From a bacterium (GTDB lineage Bacteria > Electryoneota > RPQS01), in the NCBI GenBank assembly GCA_028711875.1, contig JAQTRJ010000062.1, positions 1 to 5,417 of the forward strand: 5,417 nt of DNA. The letters are read 5' to 3'. The notes under the pieces were generated by a model. It had not been told where the DNA came from, made no database searches, and saw only the letters and a program-made list of their open reading frames with translations. Both the position numbers and the translations under genes were made by a program. Shown one piece after another: positions 1 to 5,417 of this stretch (within the stretch, counting starts at the first letter, position 1; each line of letters begins with the position of its first letter).

Positions 1-66
1 CGCATTCGAGCACGGCCAACTCACGAGGATGACCGCGACGACAATGTTGAACACACGGACGAGCAT
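1..66 (-). CDS. 5' end of a secreted-protein gene (signal peptide only), cut by the window edge
   Basis: An ATG at 66-64 opens a frame that runs without a stop to base 1, giving 22 residues. The peptide starts MLVRVFN, continues with the hydrophobic core IVVAVILVSW and ends PCSNA. This is a typical Sec signal peptide: one basic residue (R4), a hydrophobic core of about 12 residues, then S-N-A, which fits the small-x-small rule for signal peptidase I cleavage after residue 22. C19 is preceded by S-W-P, which is not a lipobox, so a lipoprotein is less likely. A GAGGG Shine-Dalgarno sequence (78-74) lies 7 nt before the ATG. The gene is separated from mutS by 208 nt containing a candidate sigma-54 promoter, so it is probably a separate transcription unit. 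The mature protein lies outside the window, so its function cannot be inferred. Confidence 0.72.
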   Translation of the reverse strand, partial: MLVRVFNIVVAVILVSWPCSNA

Positions 67-73
67 GACAAAT

Positions 74-78
74 CCCTC
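74..78 (-). promoter_or_regulatory. Ribosome binding site of the left-edge secreted-protein gene
   Basis: The minus strand reads GAGGG, then ATTTGTC (7 nt), then ATG. The match to the anti-Shine-Dalgarno sequence and the good spacing select the ATG at 66 as the start of a gene visible only as 22 codons. Confidence 0.65.
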
Positions 79-112
79 ACGAGTCACGTTTTGTTCGCTG
101 CGTGTTTCAGGA

Positions 113-141
113 TGCAAGTGCAACTCACACTCCACCTTGCA
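113..141. repeat. Short inverted repeat overlapping the candidate sigma-54 promoter
   Basis: TGCAAG at 113-118 and CTTGCA at 136-141 are exact reverse complements separated by 17 nt. They flank and partly abut the sigma-54-like element. This could be an operator or simply chance in a short intergenic region. Confidence 0.25.
119..134 (-). promoter_or_regulatory. Candidate sigma-54 (RpoN) -24/-12 promoter
   Basis: The minus strand reads TGGAGTGTGAGTTGCA. The sigma-54 consensus is TGGCACG-N4-TTGCW. The window matches TGG, the G at position 7, the full TTGCA -12 element and the required spacing between the invariant GG and GC dinucleotides. It differs at three bases (AGT in place of CAC). The predicted start is a G near 108, leaving a leader of about 42 nt before the ATG at 66, with the ribosome site inside it. 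No sigma-70-type -35/-10 pair was seen in the same gap. The assignment is by eye; a 16-base degenerate match can occur by chance, but the position and orientation fit well. Confidence 0.4.
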
Positions 142-187
142 AAGGGGTTTTTGCTCGCAGCGAATTTTTTACCAAACAAACGATGCG

Positions 188-207
188 ACGGAGGGATTTT
201 CCGCCGT
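188..207. repeat. Imperfect dyad upstream of the candidate sigma-54 promoter
   Basis: ACGGAGG (188-194) and CCGCCGT (201-207) form a 7-bp inverted repeat with one mismatch around the 6-nt spacer GATTTT. Its centre lies about 90 nt upstream of the predicted start near 108, a usual distance for the binding site of a bacterial enhancer-binding protein. It is not followed by a T-run on either strand, so a terminator is less likely. Its role as a binding site is inference. Confidence 0.22.
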
Positions 208-236
208 GTCAACGATCATGGAAATGTCCGATTTAC

Positions 237-285
237 CTTAGTTCCAATAAAAATAACAAAAAGCACTCGGAGAGTCAAGCCTTTT
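237..285 (-). terminator. Weak possible terminator at the 3' end of mutS
   Basis: On the minus strand the end of mutS can fold as an outer AAAAG/CTTTT stem and an inner ACTC/GAGT stem with a TCC loop, interrupted by an unequal internal loop. It is followed by the T-rich run CTTTTTGTTATTTTTATT. The T-tract is good but the stem is short and A/T-rich on the outside, and it overlaps the stop codon at 277-275. It may end the mutS transcript, but with low certainty. Confidence 0.28.
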
Positions 286-2887
286 CCGGGGGATTTGCAC
301 GGGAGGGCGACTCGGCTATTTTCTTTAATTCAAATAGCTTATCGAGTGCCTGCCGGGGACTAAGCTGTTCTGGATTCAAGCTGAGGAGGGCATCCACGAC
401 GGCTTGAGTTCTGGATTCAAATAGAGTTAGCTGGATGGTGGGGGTGGGTGATGCGGGAAGACTCGGGGGTTTTCGGGCGTTCGAATCGGTGTTCCACGTG
501 GGGAGCAGTTCGCGCGCCCGCTCGACAATGGCGGTCGGCAATCCGGCCAGCCGCGCGACTTCCACTCCGTACGAACGATCAGTTTCGCCGGGCGAAATAC
601 GATGCTGAAACACGATGCGGTCGCCCCACTCTTCCACCTCGACGCGGAAGTTGCGGATGCGGGGATAGTGCGCAGCCATCAGGTTCAGCTCGTGGTAGTG
701 AGTGGCAAACAGCGTCATGGCGGCCACGGCGGGAGTCTCGTGCAGATGCTCGGTGATCGCCCAGGCCAGCGACAAGCCGTCGTAGGTGGAGGTGCCGCGA
801 CCGACCTCGTCGAGAATGACCAGCGAATGCGGCGTGGCATTGCGCAGAATGTTGGAAACTTCGGTCATCTCGACCAGAAAGGTGGATTCGCCCGCCGCCA
901 GATTGTCGCCCGCGCCGATGCGGGTGAAGATGCGATCCAGGACTCCGATCGCACATGATTGGGCGGGCACGAACGAGCCGACGTGAGCAAGAATGGAAAT
1001 CAACGCGGCCTGCCGCAAATAGGTGGATTTTCCCGCCATGTTGGGGCCGGTGAGAATCATGATCTGGAAATCGCCGCCGACAGCGAGGTCGTTGGGAACG
1101 AAACTCGTTCCGGCGGGCAGCAGCGCTTCCACGACCGGATGACGGCCGTCGCGGATCTCGATCCGGCGCTCCAGCACGATCTGCGGCCGCGCGAAGTTGT
1201 GCTCGCGAGCGACGCGCGCCAGACTGAGCGTGGCGTCGAGTTCGGCCAGCGCGCGGGCAATGCGCGTGATCGTTTCCGCACGGCTGACGATTTCGTCGCG
1301 CACGCGCTCCCAGATTTCCGTTTCCAGTCGCGAAATTTTTTCTTCGGCGGTGAGAATTTTCTCTTCCCACGATTTCAGTTCGGGAGTGACGAAGCGTTCG
1401 GCGCCGGTCAGGGTCTGTTTGCGGATGTAATCGGCGGGGATTTTTTCCTTGTGGGCGTGCGTGACCTCGATATAGTAGCCAAAGACCTTGTTGTATCCGA
1501 TCTTTAAAGACGAAATGCCGGTGCGGGCGCGTTCGGTCTGCTGATGTTCGAGAATCCAGCGTCCGGCATTGGATTTCACTCCGCGCAGTTCGTCAAGTTC
1601 GGGTGAGAATCCATCGCGGACGGTACGGCCGTCACCGGCGGCGAGGGGCGGATCGTCCACCAGCACGCGGCGCAGAAAGTCCGTGAGGTCGCGCTCCGGC
1701 TCAAGCTGTTTGGTCAAGTCGCTTAGCGGCGACTCACCGCGCTCCTGAAGAAGTTTGTGCAGCGCGGGAAGTTTTTCGAGTACGGCGCGCAGGAGCGCGG
1801 CATCTTTCGGCGAGGCGCGGTGCGTTGAAAGCCGCGACAGCACGCGCTGCACGTCGCCGGTACCGGTCAGCCAGTCGGCGAGCGTGGAGGCGAGCGCGGG
1901 GGTATCGAATAAATTAGCCACGCGTTCCTGCCGCCCGAGAATCTCCGCGCGCGACGCGAGCGGCGCGAGCAGCCAGCGGCGCAGCCATCTCGCGCCGGGC
2001 GCGGTGCGGCAGCGGTTGACGATCGAGAACAGCGTCGTGCGCGAGTCGCCCGAGAGAGACTCCACGAGTTCCAGATTGCGCTGTGTGGCCGCGTCGAGCA
2101 CGAGTTCCTTGGCCGTGCTGAACACCTGCAAATCGGGCAGCACCGGCGGCTTGTCCACCAGATTCGAGCGCAGGTAATGGACCAATGCGCCCGCCGTTCG
2201 CACCGCCAGATCGAGACCGGAGAGACCGAAGCCGCGCAGCGTAGCTACCCCGAAGTGCTCGCCGAGCGTGCGGCTCGACGACTCCAGCGAGAACGGCCAC
2301 TGCGGCAGCGCGGTGACGGCGGCGGACAGCGAATTCGTCAGCTTTTCGACGTCGCGCTTCTGATCGGTCGTGCAGAGCAGCTCGGAGGGATCGAGAGTTT
2401 TCAGGCGGGAGCGAAGTTCGGCGACGGGCAGCATGCCGGTGAAAAATTCGCCGGTGGTGACGTCGGCATAAGCGAGTCCCGCCGAGTCGTCGCTGAGAAA
2501 CACGGCAGCCAGATAGTTGTTGCGCGATTCGTCGAGCGCGCTCGCGGAGAAGGTGGTTCCGGCGGAGACCAGTTCGGTGACGGCGCGCTTGACCAAACCT
2601 TGGGCCGTTTTCGGGTCCTCCACCTGCTCACACACGGCCACTCGGTAGCCGGCGCGCGTCATCTTGGCCAGATAATTTTCCACTTGATGGTGGGGGAATC
2701 CGGCCAGCGGGACGTCGCCGCCGTCCTTGCCGTGATTGCGTTTCGTGAGCGTCAGTCCGAGCACATCGGCAGCCAGTCGCGCGTCGTCGTAGAACATTTC
2801 GAAGAAATCACCCATGCGGAAAAACAGCACGGCCCCCGGATAGCGCGCCTTGATCTCGTGGTACTGTTTCAGCATGGGAGTGGACAC
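275..2887 (-). CDS. mutS: DNA mismatch repair protein MutS
   Basis: This is a complete MutS of 870 residues, close to the usual bacterial length. MutS is the cytoplasmic ATPase that recognises mispaired or looped-out bases and recruits MutL. The mismatch-binding domain holds the Phe-x-Glu motif (F28, E30, in GDFFEMF). The connector, lever and clamp domains fill roughly residues 120-560. The ATPase domain has the Walker A GPNMAGKST (614-622, K620), the GESTF loop (667-671), Walker B ILDEVGRG (D693, E694) and the ATH motif (728-730). Near the C-terminus, QLTLF (819-823) fits the beta-clamp-binding consensus, followed by a helical tail like the MutS dimerisation/tetramerisation region. The start is GTG at 2887, preceded at 8 nt by AAGGA. 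An ATG at codon 5 (2875-2873) is an alternative start but lies 20 nt from that site. It follows the SPOR gene after 89 nt. No frameshift or missing catalytic residue was seen. Confidence 0.98.
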   Translation of the reverse strand: MSTPMLKQYHEIKARYPGAVLFFRMGDFFEMFYDDARLAADVLGLTLTKRNHGKDGGDVPLAGFPHHQVENYLAKMTRAGYRVAVCEQVEDPKTAQGLVKRAVTELVSAGTTFSASALDESRNNYLAAVFLSDDSAGLAYADVTTGEFFTGMLPVAELRSRLKTLDPSELLCTTDQKRDVEKLTNSLSAAVTALPQWPFSLESSSRTLGEHFGVATLRGFGLSGLDLAVRTAGALVHYLRSNLVDKPPVLPDLQVFSTAKELVLDAATQRNLELVESLSGDSRTTLFSIVNRCRTAPGARWLRRWLLAPLASRAEILGRQERVANLFDTPALASTLADWLTGTGDVQRVLSRLSTHRASPKDAALLRAVLEKLPALHKLLQERGESPLSDLTKQLEPERDLTDFLRRVLVDDPPLAAGDGRTVRDGFSPELDELRGVKSNAGRWILEHQQTERARTGISSLKIGYNKVFGYYIEVTHAHKEKIPADYIRKQTLTGAERFVTPELKSWEEKILTAEEKISRLETEIWERVRDEIVSRAETITRIARALAELDATLSLARVAREHNFARPQIVLERRIEIRDGRHPVVEALLPAGTSFVPNDLAVGGDFQIMILTGPNMAGKSTYLRQAALISILAHVGSFVPAQSCAIGVLDRIFTRIGAGDNLAAGESTFLVEMTEVSNILRNATPHSLVILDEVGRGTSTYDGLSLAWAITEHLHETPAVAAMTLFATHYHELNLMAAHYPRIRNFRVEVEEWGDRIVFQHRISPGETDRSYGVEVARLAGLPTAIVERARELLPTWNTDSNARKPPSLPASPTPTIQLTLFESRTQAVVDALLSLNPEQLSPRQALDKLFELKKIAESPSRANPPEKA

Positions 2888-2892
2888 GTCGG

Positions 2893-2900
2893 ACTTCCTT
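2893..2900 (-). promoter_or_regulatory. mutS ribosome binding site selecting the GTG start
   Basis: The minus strand reads AAGGAAGT followed by CCGAC and GTG. The AAGGA core sits 8 nt from the GTG at 2887-2885 but 20 nt from the ATG at codon 5, so it favours the GTG start. Confidence 0.6.
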
Positions 2901-2925
2901 GGGAATCTCGCTCGGAACGTTGGAA

Positions 2926-2949
2926 ACGCCGCCTCAGGGGAGACGGCGT
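2926..2949 (-). terminator. Strong hairpin between the SPOR gene and mutS (partial terminator or processing site)
   Basis: The two 10-base arms (2926-2935 and 2940-2949) pair around a 4-nt loop. In the minus-strand RNA the arms are ACGCCGUCUC and GAGGCGGCGU: nine Watson-Crick pairs and one U-G wobble, with loop CCCU. The same site on the plus strand gives a C-A mismatch, so the structure is better suited to the minus-strand transcript. It begins 27 nt after the SPOR stop codon. Only UU follows the stem before CC, so it lacks a proper U-tract and may be a leaky terminator, an RNA-stabilising 3' hairpin or a processing site. It ends 38 nt before the mutS start. Confidence 0.45.
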
Positions 2950-2976
2950 CCGTGACCCGGAAATGACAGCGAACGA

Positions 2977-4152
2977 CTACTCCGAAACCAGAGCAGTGGG
3001 CAGACCGAACTCGTCTTTTAGGCGCGCCTTCACCGGCTCAGTGGCGTTGCGGTCGGGATAACCGCCGACCCGAACCTGCAGCAGCTTGCTGTTGGGATTC
3101 TCGCGCAGAACCAGTTTGACGGGGAAACCCGCCTGCTGCAGCTCTTTAGCGAGGCGATGCGCGTTGTCAAAATTCCCGAACGCGCCCACTTGAATATACC
3201 AGTGTCCGTTGGACGCGTGGGATTCGGGAGTTGTCGGCGATTTCGCCGTCTCCGGTTCCGCAGCAACCGGAATCAGAGCCTGCGTTTCGACGGCCTGAGG
3301 AATTTCTTCCGCCGGAGGAGTCGCTTCCGCCGGAGGATTCTGTTTCGTTGGGGGAATCTCGTCCGTCGGAGGAGTCTCCGCCGCCGGGCGAGTCTCGGAT
3401 TCCGCGATCTCTTTCTCCTCCGCGGGCTGAGGAACGTTCTCGATTTTTTCCGCCACGACCGATTCCGTCACCGGTGCACTGGGCGGCGATCCACGCTCCG
3501 CTTCCGGCGCAGCCGGCATGAGTTTCGGTAGAGACGGAGCTGCGCTGGCGGCGGACTCGGATTGCGGAGTGGCCGCAATGTCATCGCCGATCGCCGGGGC
3601 GATCTCCGGAGGCTTCGCGAGGTTCGCCGTGACGGAGGGCGCAGGCTCATCCTCGGCAGCCGACGCCGTCGTTTCAGCCGCCATCGGAGTCTTTTCGAAA
3701 ACCGGCTCGATGGATTCCGCCACCGGCTCCGCGGCCGTCTTCTCTGGAACCAGCGGAGCAGGCGACTCGGGAGACATCGCCGGCGCGGGCGCGCGCAGTT
3801 CGAGCGGACGCGCGGCGCTCGGCGCGTCCTGCCATTCGGCGATGGGCAGCAGAGCGAATCCCATCGCCTGGGCTTGATCCATCCGCGCCCGCGCCACGCT
3901 GTCGCAATCGGATTTGGGATAGCGGATGGCCACCACCTGATAGAGCGAGCAGGCGCGCGCGGCCTCGGATTCGGTCAGCGCGTAGTACATGATCCGGTAA
4001 CGCGGGCTGACCTTGGAATTGTTCAGAATGGTCTGCGCTTCCTTGAACCGTCCTTCAATCATGAGATCGAGGGGCGTCTTGCTCTTGGCGCGTTCGGCGT
4101 GGGCCGTTGCGACGAGGAACAAACAGACCAGAAGAGCGGCGATTCTACGCAT
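2977..4152 (-). CDS. Exported SPOR-domain protein with Pro/Glu/Ala-rich linker
   Basis: The protein has 391 residues. Residues 1-19 form a Sec signal peptide (MRR, a hydrophobic core, then A-H-A before E20). Residues 25-105 are helical with TPR-like spacing, including LYQVVAIRYPKS, and hold the only two cysteines of the mature protein (C68, C83). Residues 110-310 are a low-complexity linker rich in Pro, Glu and Ala, with a hexapeptide repeat at 255-290. Residues 315-391 are a SPOR domain (Pfam family SPOR): WYIQVGAFGNFDNAHRLAKE, then LLQVRVGGY. SPOR domains bind glycan strands stripped of stem peptides, mainly at the division septum, so a periplasmic septal role is likely. The precise partner is unknown. 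The start at 4152 is chosen because it gives the signal peptide directly. An in-frame upstream ATG at 4236 would add 28 residues that bury the signal and overlap the lapB ribbon. The start overlaps lapB by 8 nt (ATGCGTAG) and has no clear ribosome site, suggesting translational coupling. Confidence 0.88.
   Translation of the reverse strand: MRRIAALLVCLFLVATAHAERAKSKTPLDLMIEGRFKEAQTILNNSKVSPRYRIMYYALTESEAARACSLYQVVAIRYPKSDCDSVARARMDQAQAMGFALLPIAEWQDAPSAARPLELRAPAPAMSPESPAPLVPEKTAAEPVAESIEPVFEKTPMAAETTASAAEDEPAPSVTANLAKPPEIAPAIGDDIAATPQSESAASAAPSLPKLMPAAPEAERGSPPSAPVTESVVAEKIENVPQPAEEKEIAESETRPAAETPPTDEIPPTKQNPPAEATPPAEEIPQAVETQALIPVAAEPETAKSPTTPESHASNGHWYIQVGAFGNFDNAHRLAKELQQAGFPVKLVLRENPNSKLLQVRVGGYPDRNATEPVKARLKDEFGLPTALVSE
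3283..3390 (-). repeat. Hexapeptide-coding tandem repeat in the SPOR-protein linker
   Basis: Six successive 18-bp units encode six-residue blocks at residues 255-290: RPAAET, PPTDEI, PPTKQN, PPAEAT, PPAEEI and PQAVET. The central four all begin Pro-Pro. The DNA copies are diverged, so this is an old or selected repeat and not a fresh expansion. Such blocks usually form an extended, flexible spacer in periplasmic proteins. Confidence 0.6.
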
Positions 4153-5287
4153 GGAAGGTATCCAGCTTATTGCAGCGGGGACAGAGCCAGAGCGGCTCGC
4201 GGGCGACGTGCCCGCAGTTCGAACACGTGAACTCATACTCCTCTTTCATCACACGCGACAGGAGCTCGCGGGCCAGTTCGAGCACTCGCTCCACGTCGTG
4301 CACATCCCCATAGAGCTGGAGGAGCAGACGGCGCAGCCAGAGACTGTCCGGATTGTGATGGATGCCGTCGAGCAGCACCGCCACGGCGTCGCCGCGGTCG
4401 CCGCGCTTTTCGAGGAAGCGGGCCAGAGCGGCGTAGGCGTGCACGTTCTGCGGGTAGTTGCGAATCAGCGCGCGATAGATTTGCTCGATCTCGGCGAAAC
4501 GCCCGAGATCGAACAAATTCGATTCCAAACGCTGGAACAGCAGGTGCGCGCTGGCCGGATACACGGTCAGCAGCCGACGCCAGATGCGAACGGCGTCTTC
4601 GGTTCGACCTTCACGGATGTAGGAATCGCCCCAGTACATATAGGGTGCAAGCATCGTGGCGTCGTGCTTGATGGCTTCGCGGAATTGAATGCGGCCGTCG
4701 CGTTCCTTTTTGTTGGCGACCAGCCGCAGTCCCGCCTGCACCTTCAGCAGCCCCAGAGAGCGCGGCGCGACAGATCCGCCCACGGCGACGAGTTTCTGCG
4801 CGGCTTCGTAAGCGTGCTCCCAGTCCTGCTGTCCAATGAGCAGTTCGGTTTTTTTCTCGAGCGCCCAGCGATCCTTTTTGGCAAACGAGAGCACCCGTTC
4901 GATAGCCTCGAGAGCCGCCGGAACATCCGCACTCTTCAGATAATTCTCGGCCAGTTGGCGGTAGACGGCGATTTTCTGGGGGAGCGTAAAGTCCGAACGG
5001 AAGGTCAGCGACTTGTAAATCTTGATCGCGCGCGGCACGTCGCCGATTTCCGAGAACAGCACGCCGAGACGCAGATAGGCATCCACGTTGGAGGAATCCG
5101 CCGATACGACTTCACGCAGCTTTTGGATCGCCTTCAGACGATCGCCGTCGAGCGCGGCGCGCAGCCCCTCCGCATAGGGACTGACGGGCGTGGTGCGCAC
5201 GCGATCGCGTCGCTGCAGGTAATAGTAGGCGGCGCCGGCACCGGCTACGATGACGGCGAGCAGAAGGAGCAGCTCGGCAAGGCTCAC
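4145..5287 (-). CDS. lapB: LapB/YciM-like membrane-anchored TPR protein with C-terminal metal ribbon
   Basis: The protein has 380 residues; E. coli LapB has 389. Residues 3-24 are one hydrophobic segment followed by basic residues (QRRDR), consistent with an inner-membrane anchor and a cytoplasmic body. TPR-like helix pairs fill roughly residues 35-345, for example DAYLRLGVLFSEIGDVPRAIKIY and APYMYWGDSYIREGRTEDAVRIW. The C-terminus holds a rubredoxin-like ribbon with C355-x2-C358-x10-C369-x2-C372, the same spacing as in E. coli LapB, including the W-x-C-P-x-C half. In E. coli, LapB works with FtsH and YejM to set the level of LpxC and hence lipopolysaccharide synthesis. That role here is inferred by homology. 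The GTG start at 5287 overlaps the stop of the upstream gene by 4 nt and has GGAGGA 6 nt upstream. Its last 8 nt overlap the SPOR-gene start. A more distant TPR protein of related architecture is the main alternative. Confidence 0.88.
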   Translation of the reverse strand: MSLAELLLLLAVIVAGAGAAYYYLQRRDRVRTTPVSPYAEGLRAALDGDRLKAIQKLREVVSADSSNVDAYLRLGVLFSEIGDVPRAIKIYKSLTFRSDFTLPQKIAVYRQLAENYLKSADVPAALEAIERVLSFAKKDRWALEKKTELLIGQQDWEHAYEAAQKLVAVGGSVAPRSLGLLKVQAGLRLVANKKERDGRIQFREAIKHDATMLAPYMYWGDSYIREGRTEDAVRIWRRLLTVYPASAHLLFQRLESNLFDLGRFAEIEQIYRALIRNYPQNVHAYAALARFLEKRGDRGDAVAVLLDGIHHNPDSLWLRRLLLQLYGDVHDVERVLELARELLSRVMKEEYEFTCSNCGHVAREPLWLCPRCNKLDTFHA

Positions 5288-5417
5288 GATTCGTCCTCCG
5301 TCTGAGACTCGGTCGCCGGAAGATCGCCTTCCAGCGCGAAATTACGCAGGCGGTCGAGTTCGATTTGCATTTCACGATTCTTGCGGCGCTGGGCTGACAG
5401 CTGGGAACGCAGCCGAA
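5284..5417 (-). CDS. 3' end of a probable LapA-like (DUF1049) protein, cut by the window edge
   Basis: Only the last 43 codons are present, read in the frame whose first full codon begins at 5415 and ending at TGA 5286-5284. The visible tail begins RLRSQLSAQRRKNREMQIEL, continues DRLRNFALEGD and ends in a short acidic run (TEDES). The charge pattern and leucine spacing suggest a coiled coil after a membrane domain. LapA proteins have two N-terminal membrane segments and a cytoplasmic coiled-coil tail, and lapA directly precedes lapB in E. coli. The 4-nt GTGA overlap with lapB fits the same arrangement. The membrane part is outside the window, so the identity rests on context and the tail only; another coiled-coil membrane protein is possible. 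Confidence 0.6.
   Translation of the reverse strand, partial: RLRSQLSAQRRKNREMQIELDRLRNFALEGDLPATESQTEDES
5294..5299 (-). promoter_or_regulatory. lapB ribosome binding site selecting the GTG start
   Basis: The minus strand reads GGAGGA, then CGAATC, then GTG. This near-perfect Shine-Dalgarno sequence lies inside the end of the upstream gene and fixes the GTG at 5287-5285 as the start. Confidence 0.75.

Larger units (their letters stand above)
67..274. other. Intergenic region between mutS and the left-edge gene
   Basis: This 208-nt gap is visibly more A/T-rich than the flanking genes. It holds the possible mutS terminator, an imperfect dyad (188-207), the candidate sigma-54 promoter (119-134) and an imperfect direct repeat (GTTTTGTTCGCTGCG at 88-102 and GTTTTTGCTCGCAGCG at 147-162). 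A TTGACA at 212-207 on the minus strand has no -10 partner. Open frames crossing this gap on the plus strand lack a convincing ribosome site and protein character, and are not called. Confidence 0.6.

Noticed and set aside
184..212. A sigma-70 promoter using TTGACA at 212-207 on the minus strand
   Set aside because: At 16-19 nt spacing no hexamer resembles TATAAT (GTCGCA at 17 nt), and no Bacteroidetes-type TAnnTTTG element is correctly spaced.
29..407. Three small plus-strand frames spanning the left intergenic region and the mutS 3' end
   Set aside because: They overlap one another, have no Shine-Dalgarno sequence or protein-like composition, and partly oppose mutS and the left-edge gene.
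579..1370. A 263-codon minus-strand frame inside mutS
   Set aside because: It is an alternate frame of the MutS ATPase region. Its Arg/His-rich composition is typical of a frame shadow.
2177..3061. A 294-codon open frame on the plus strand opposite the mutS 5' end
   Set aside because: It is antisense to conserved MutS sequence and crosses the intergenic hairpin. Its composition is Arg/Gly-rich, without domain character.
3110..3770. A possible horizontally acquired insertion, because the linker region is low in complexity
   Set aside because: The reading frame, base composition and domain order are continuous. Pro/Glu/Ala-rich linkers are usual in SPOR-domain proteins.
4153..4236. An N-terminal extension of the SPOR protein to the in-frame ATG at 4236
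   Set aside because: It would place 28 polar residues before an otherwise ideal signal peptide and overlap the conserved lapB ribbon by over 80 nt.
4013..5305. A 430-codon open frame on the plus strand opposite lapB
   Set aside because: It mirrors a gene with a clear family identity, has no ribosome site or recognisable domain, and its length is expected from GC-rich codon bias on the opposite strand.

Overview
This is a GC-rich bacterial chromosomal segment (roughly 60 % GC by eye). All five genes supported here lie on the minus strand. A LapB-type membrane protein, a secreted SPOR-domain protein and a further signal peptide point to a diderm (Gram-negative-type) bacterium. The MutS sequence carries variants that I associate from memory with the Bacteroidetes/Chlorobi (FCB) side of the tree: GPNMAGKST in the P-loop and a GAGDN...GESTF loop. 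An uncultivated FCB-like lineage is therefore my best guess, held weakly. No mobile element, CRISPR array, tRNA or rRNA was seen.

Layout in transcription order, from right to left. (1) 5417-5284: the last 43 codons of a gene ending in a basic/acidic coiled coil. By position and character this is the tail of a LapA-like (DUF1049) protein. (2) 5287-4145: a LapB/YciM homologue with one N-terminal membrane anchor, TPR repeats and a C-terminal four-cysteine metal-binding ribbon. It overlaps gene 1 by 4 nt (GTGA). (3) 4152-2977: an exported protein with a helical TPR-like N-terminal part, a long Pro/Glu/Ala-rich linker containing a hexapeptide repeat, and a C-terminal SPOR domain. It overlaps lapB by 8 nt. 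(4) An 89-nt gap holding a strong hairpin. (5) 2887-275: a complete mutS with a GTG start. (6) A 208-nt gap with a weak terminator-like element, an imperfect dyad and a good candidate sigma-54 promoter. (7) 66-1: the first 22 codons of a new gene, essentially a signal peptide, running off the left edge.

Functionally, genes 1-3 look like a translationally coupled envelope operon. In E. coli, LapA/LapB control LpxC turnover and so lipopolysaccharide supply. SPOR domains bind denuded septal peptidoglycan. Pairing the two in one overlapping operon suggests, but does not prove, a link between outer-membrane supply and cell division. MutS is the mismatch-recognition ATPase and is probably reached by read-through past the hairpin, as its short upstream gap shows no convincing promoter. 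The left-edge gene appears to be a separate transcription unit. I did not find a clearly new biological system. The most unusual leads are the lapB-SPOR coupling and the putative sigma-54-controlled secreted protein at the left edge.
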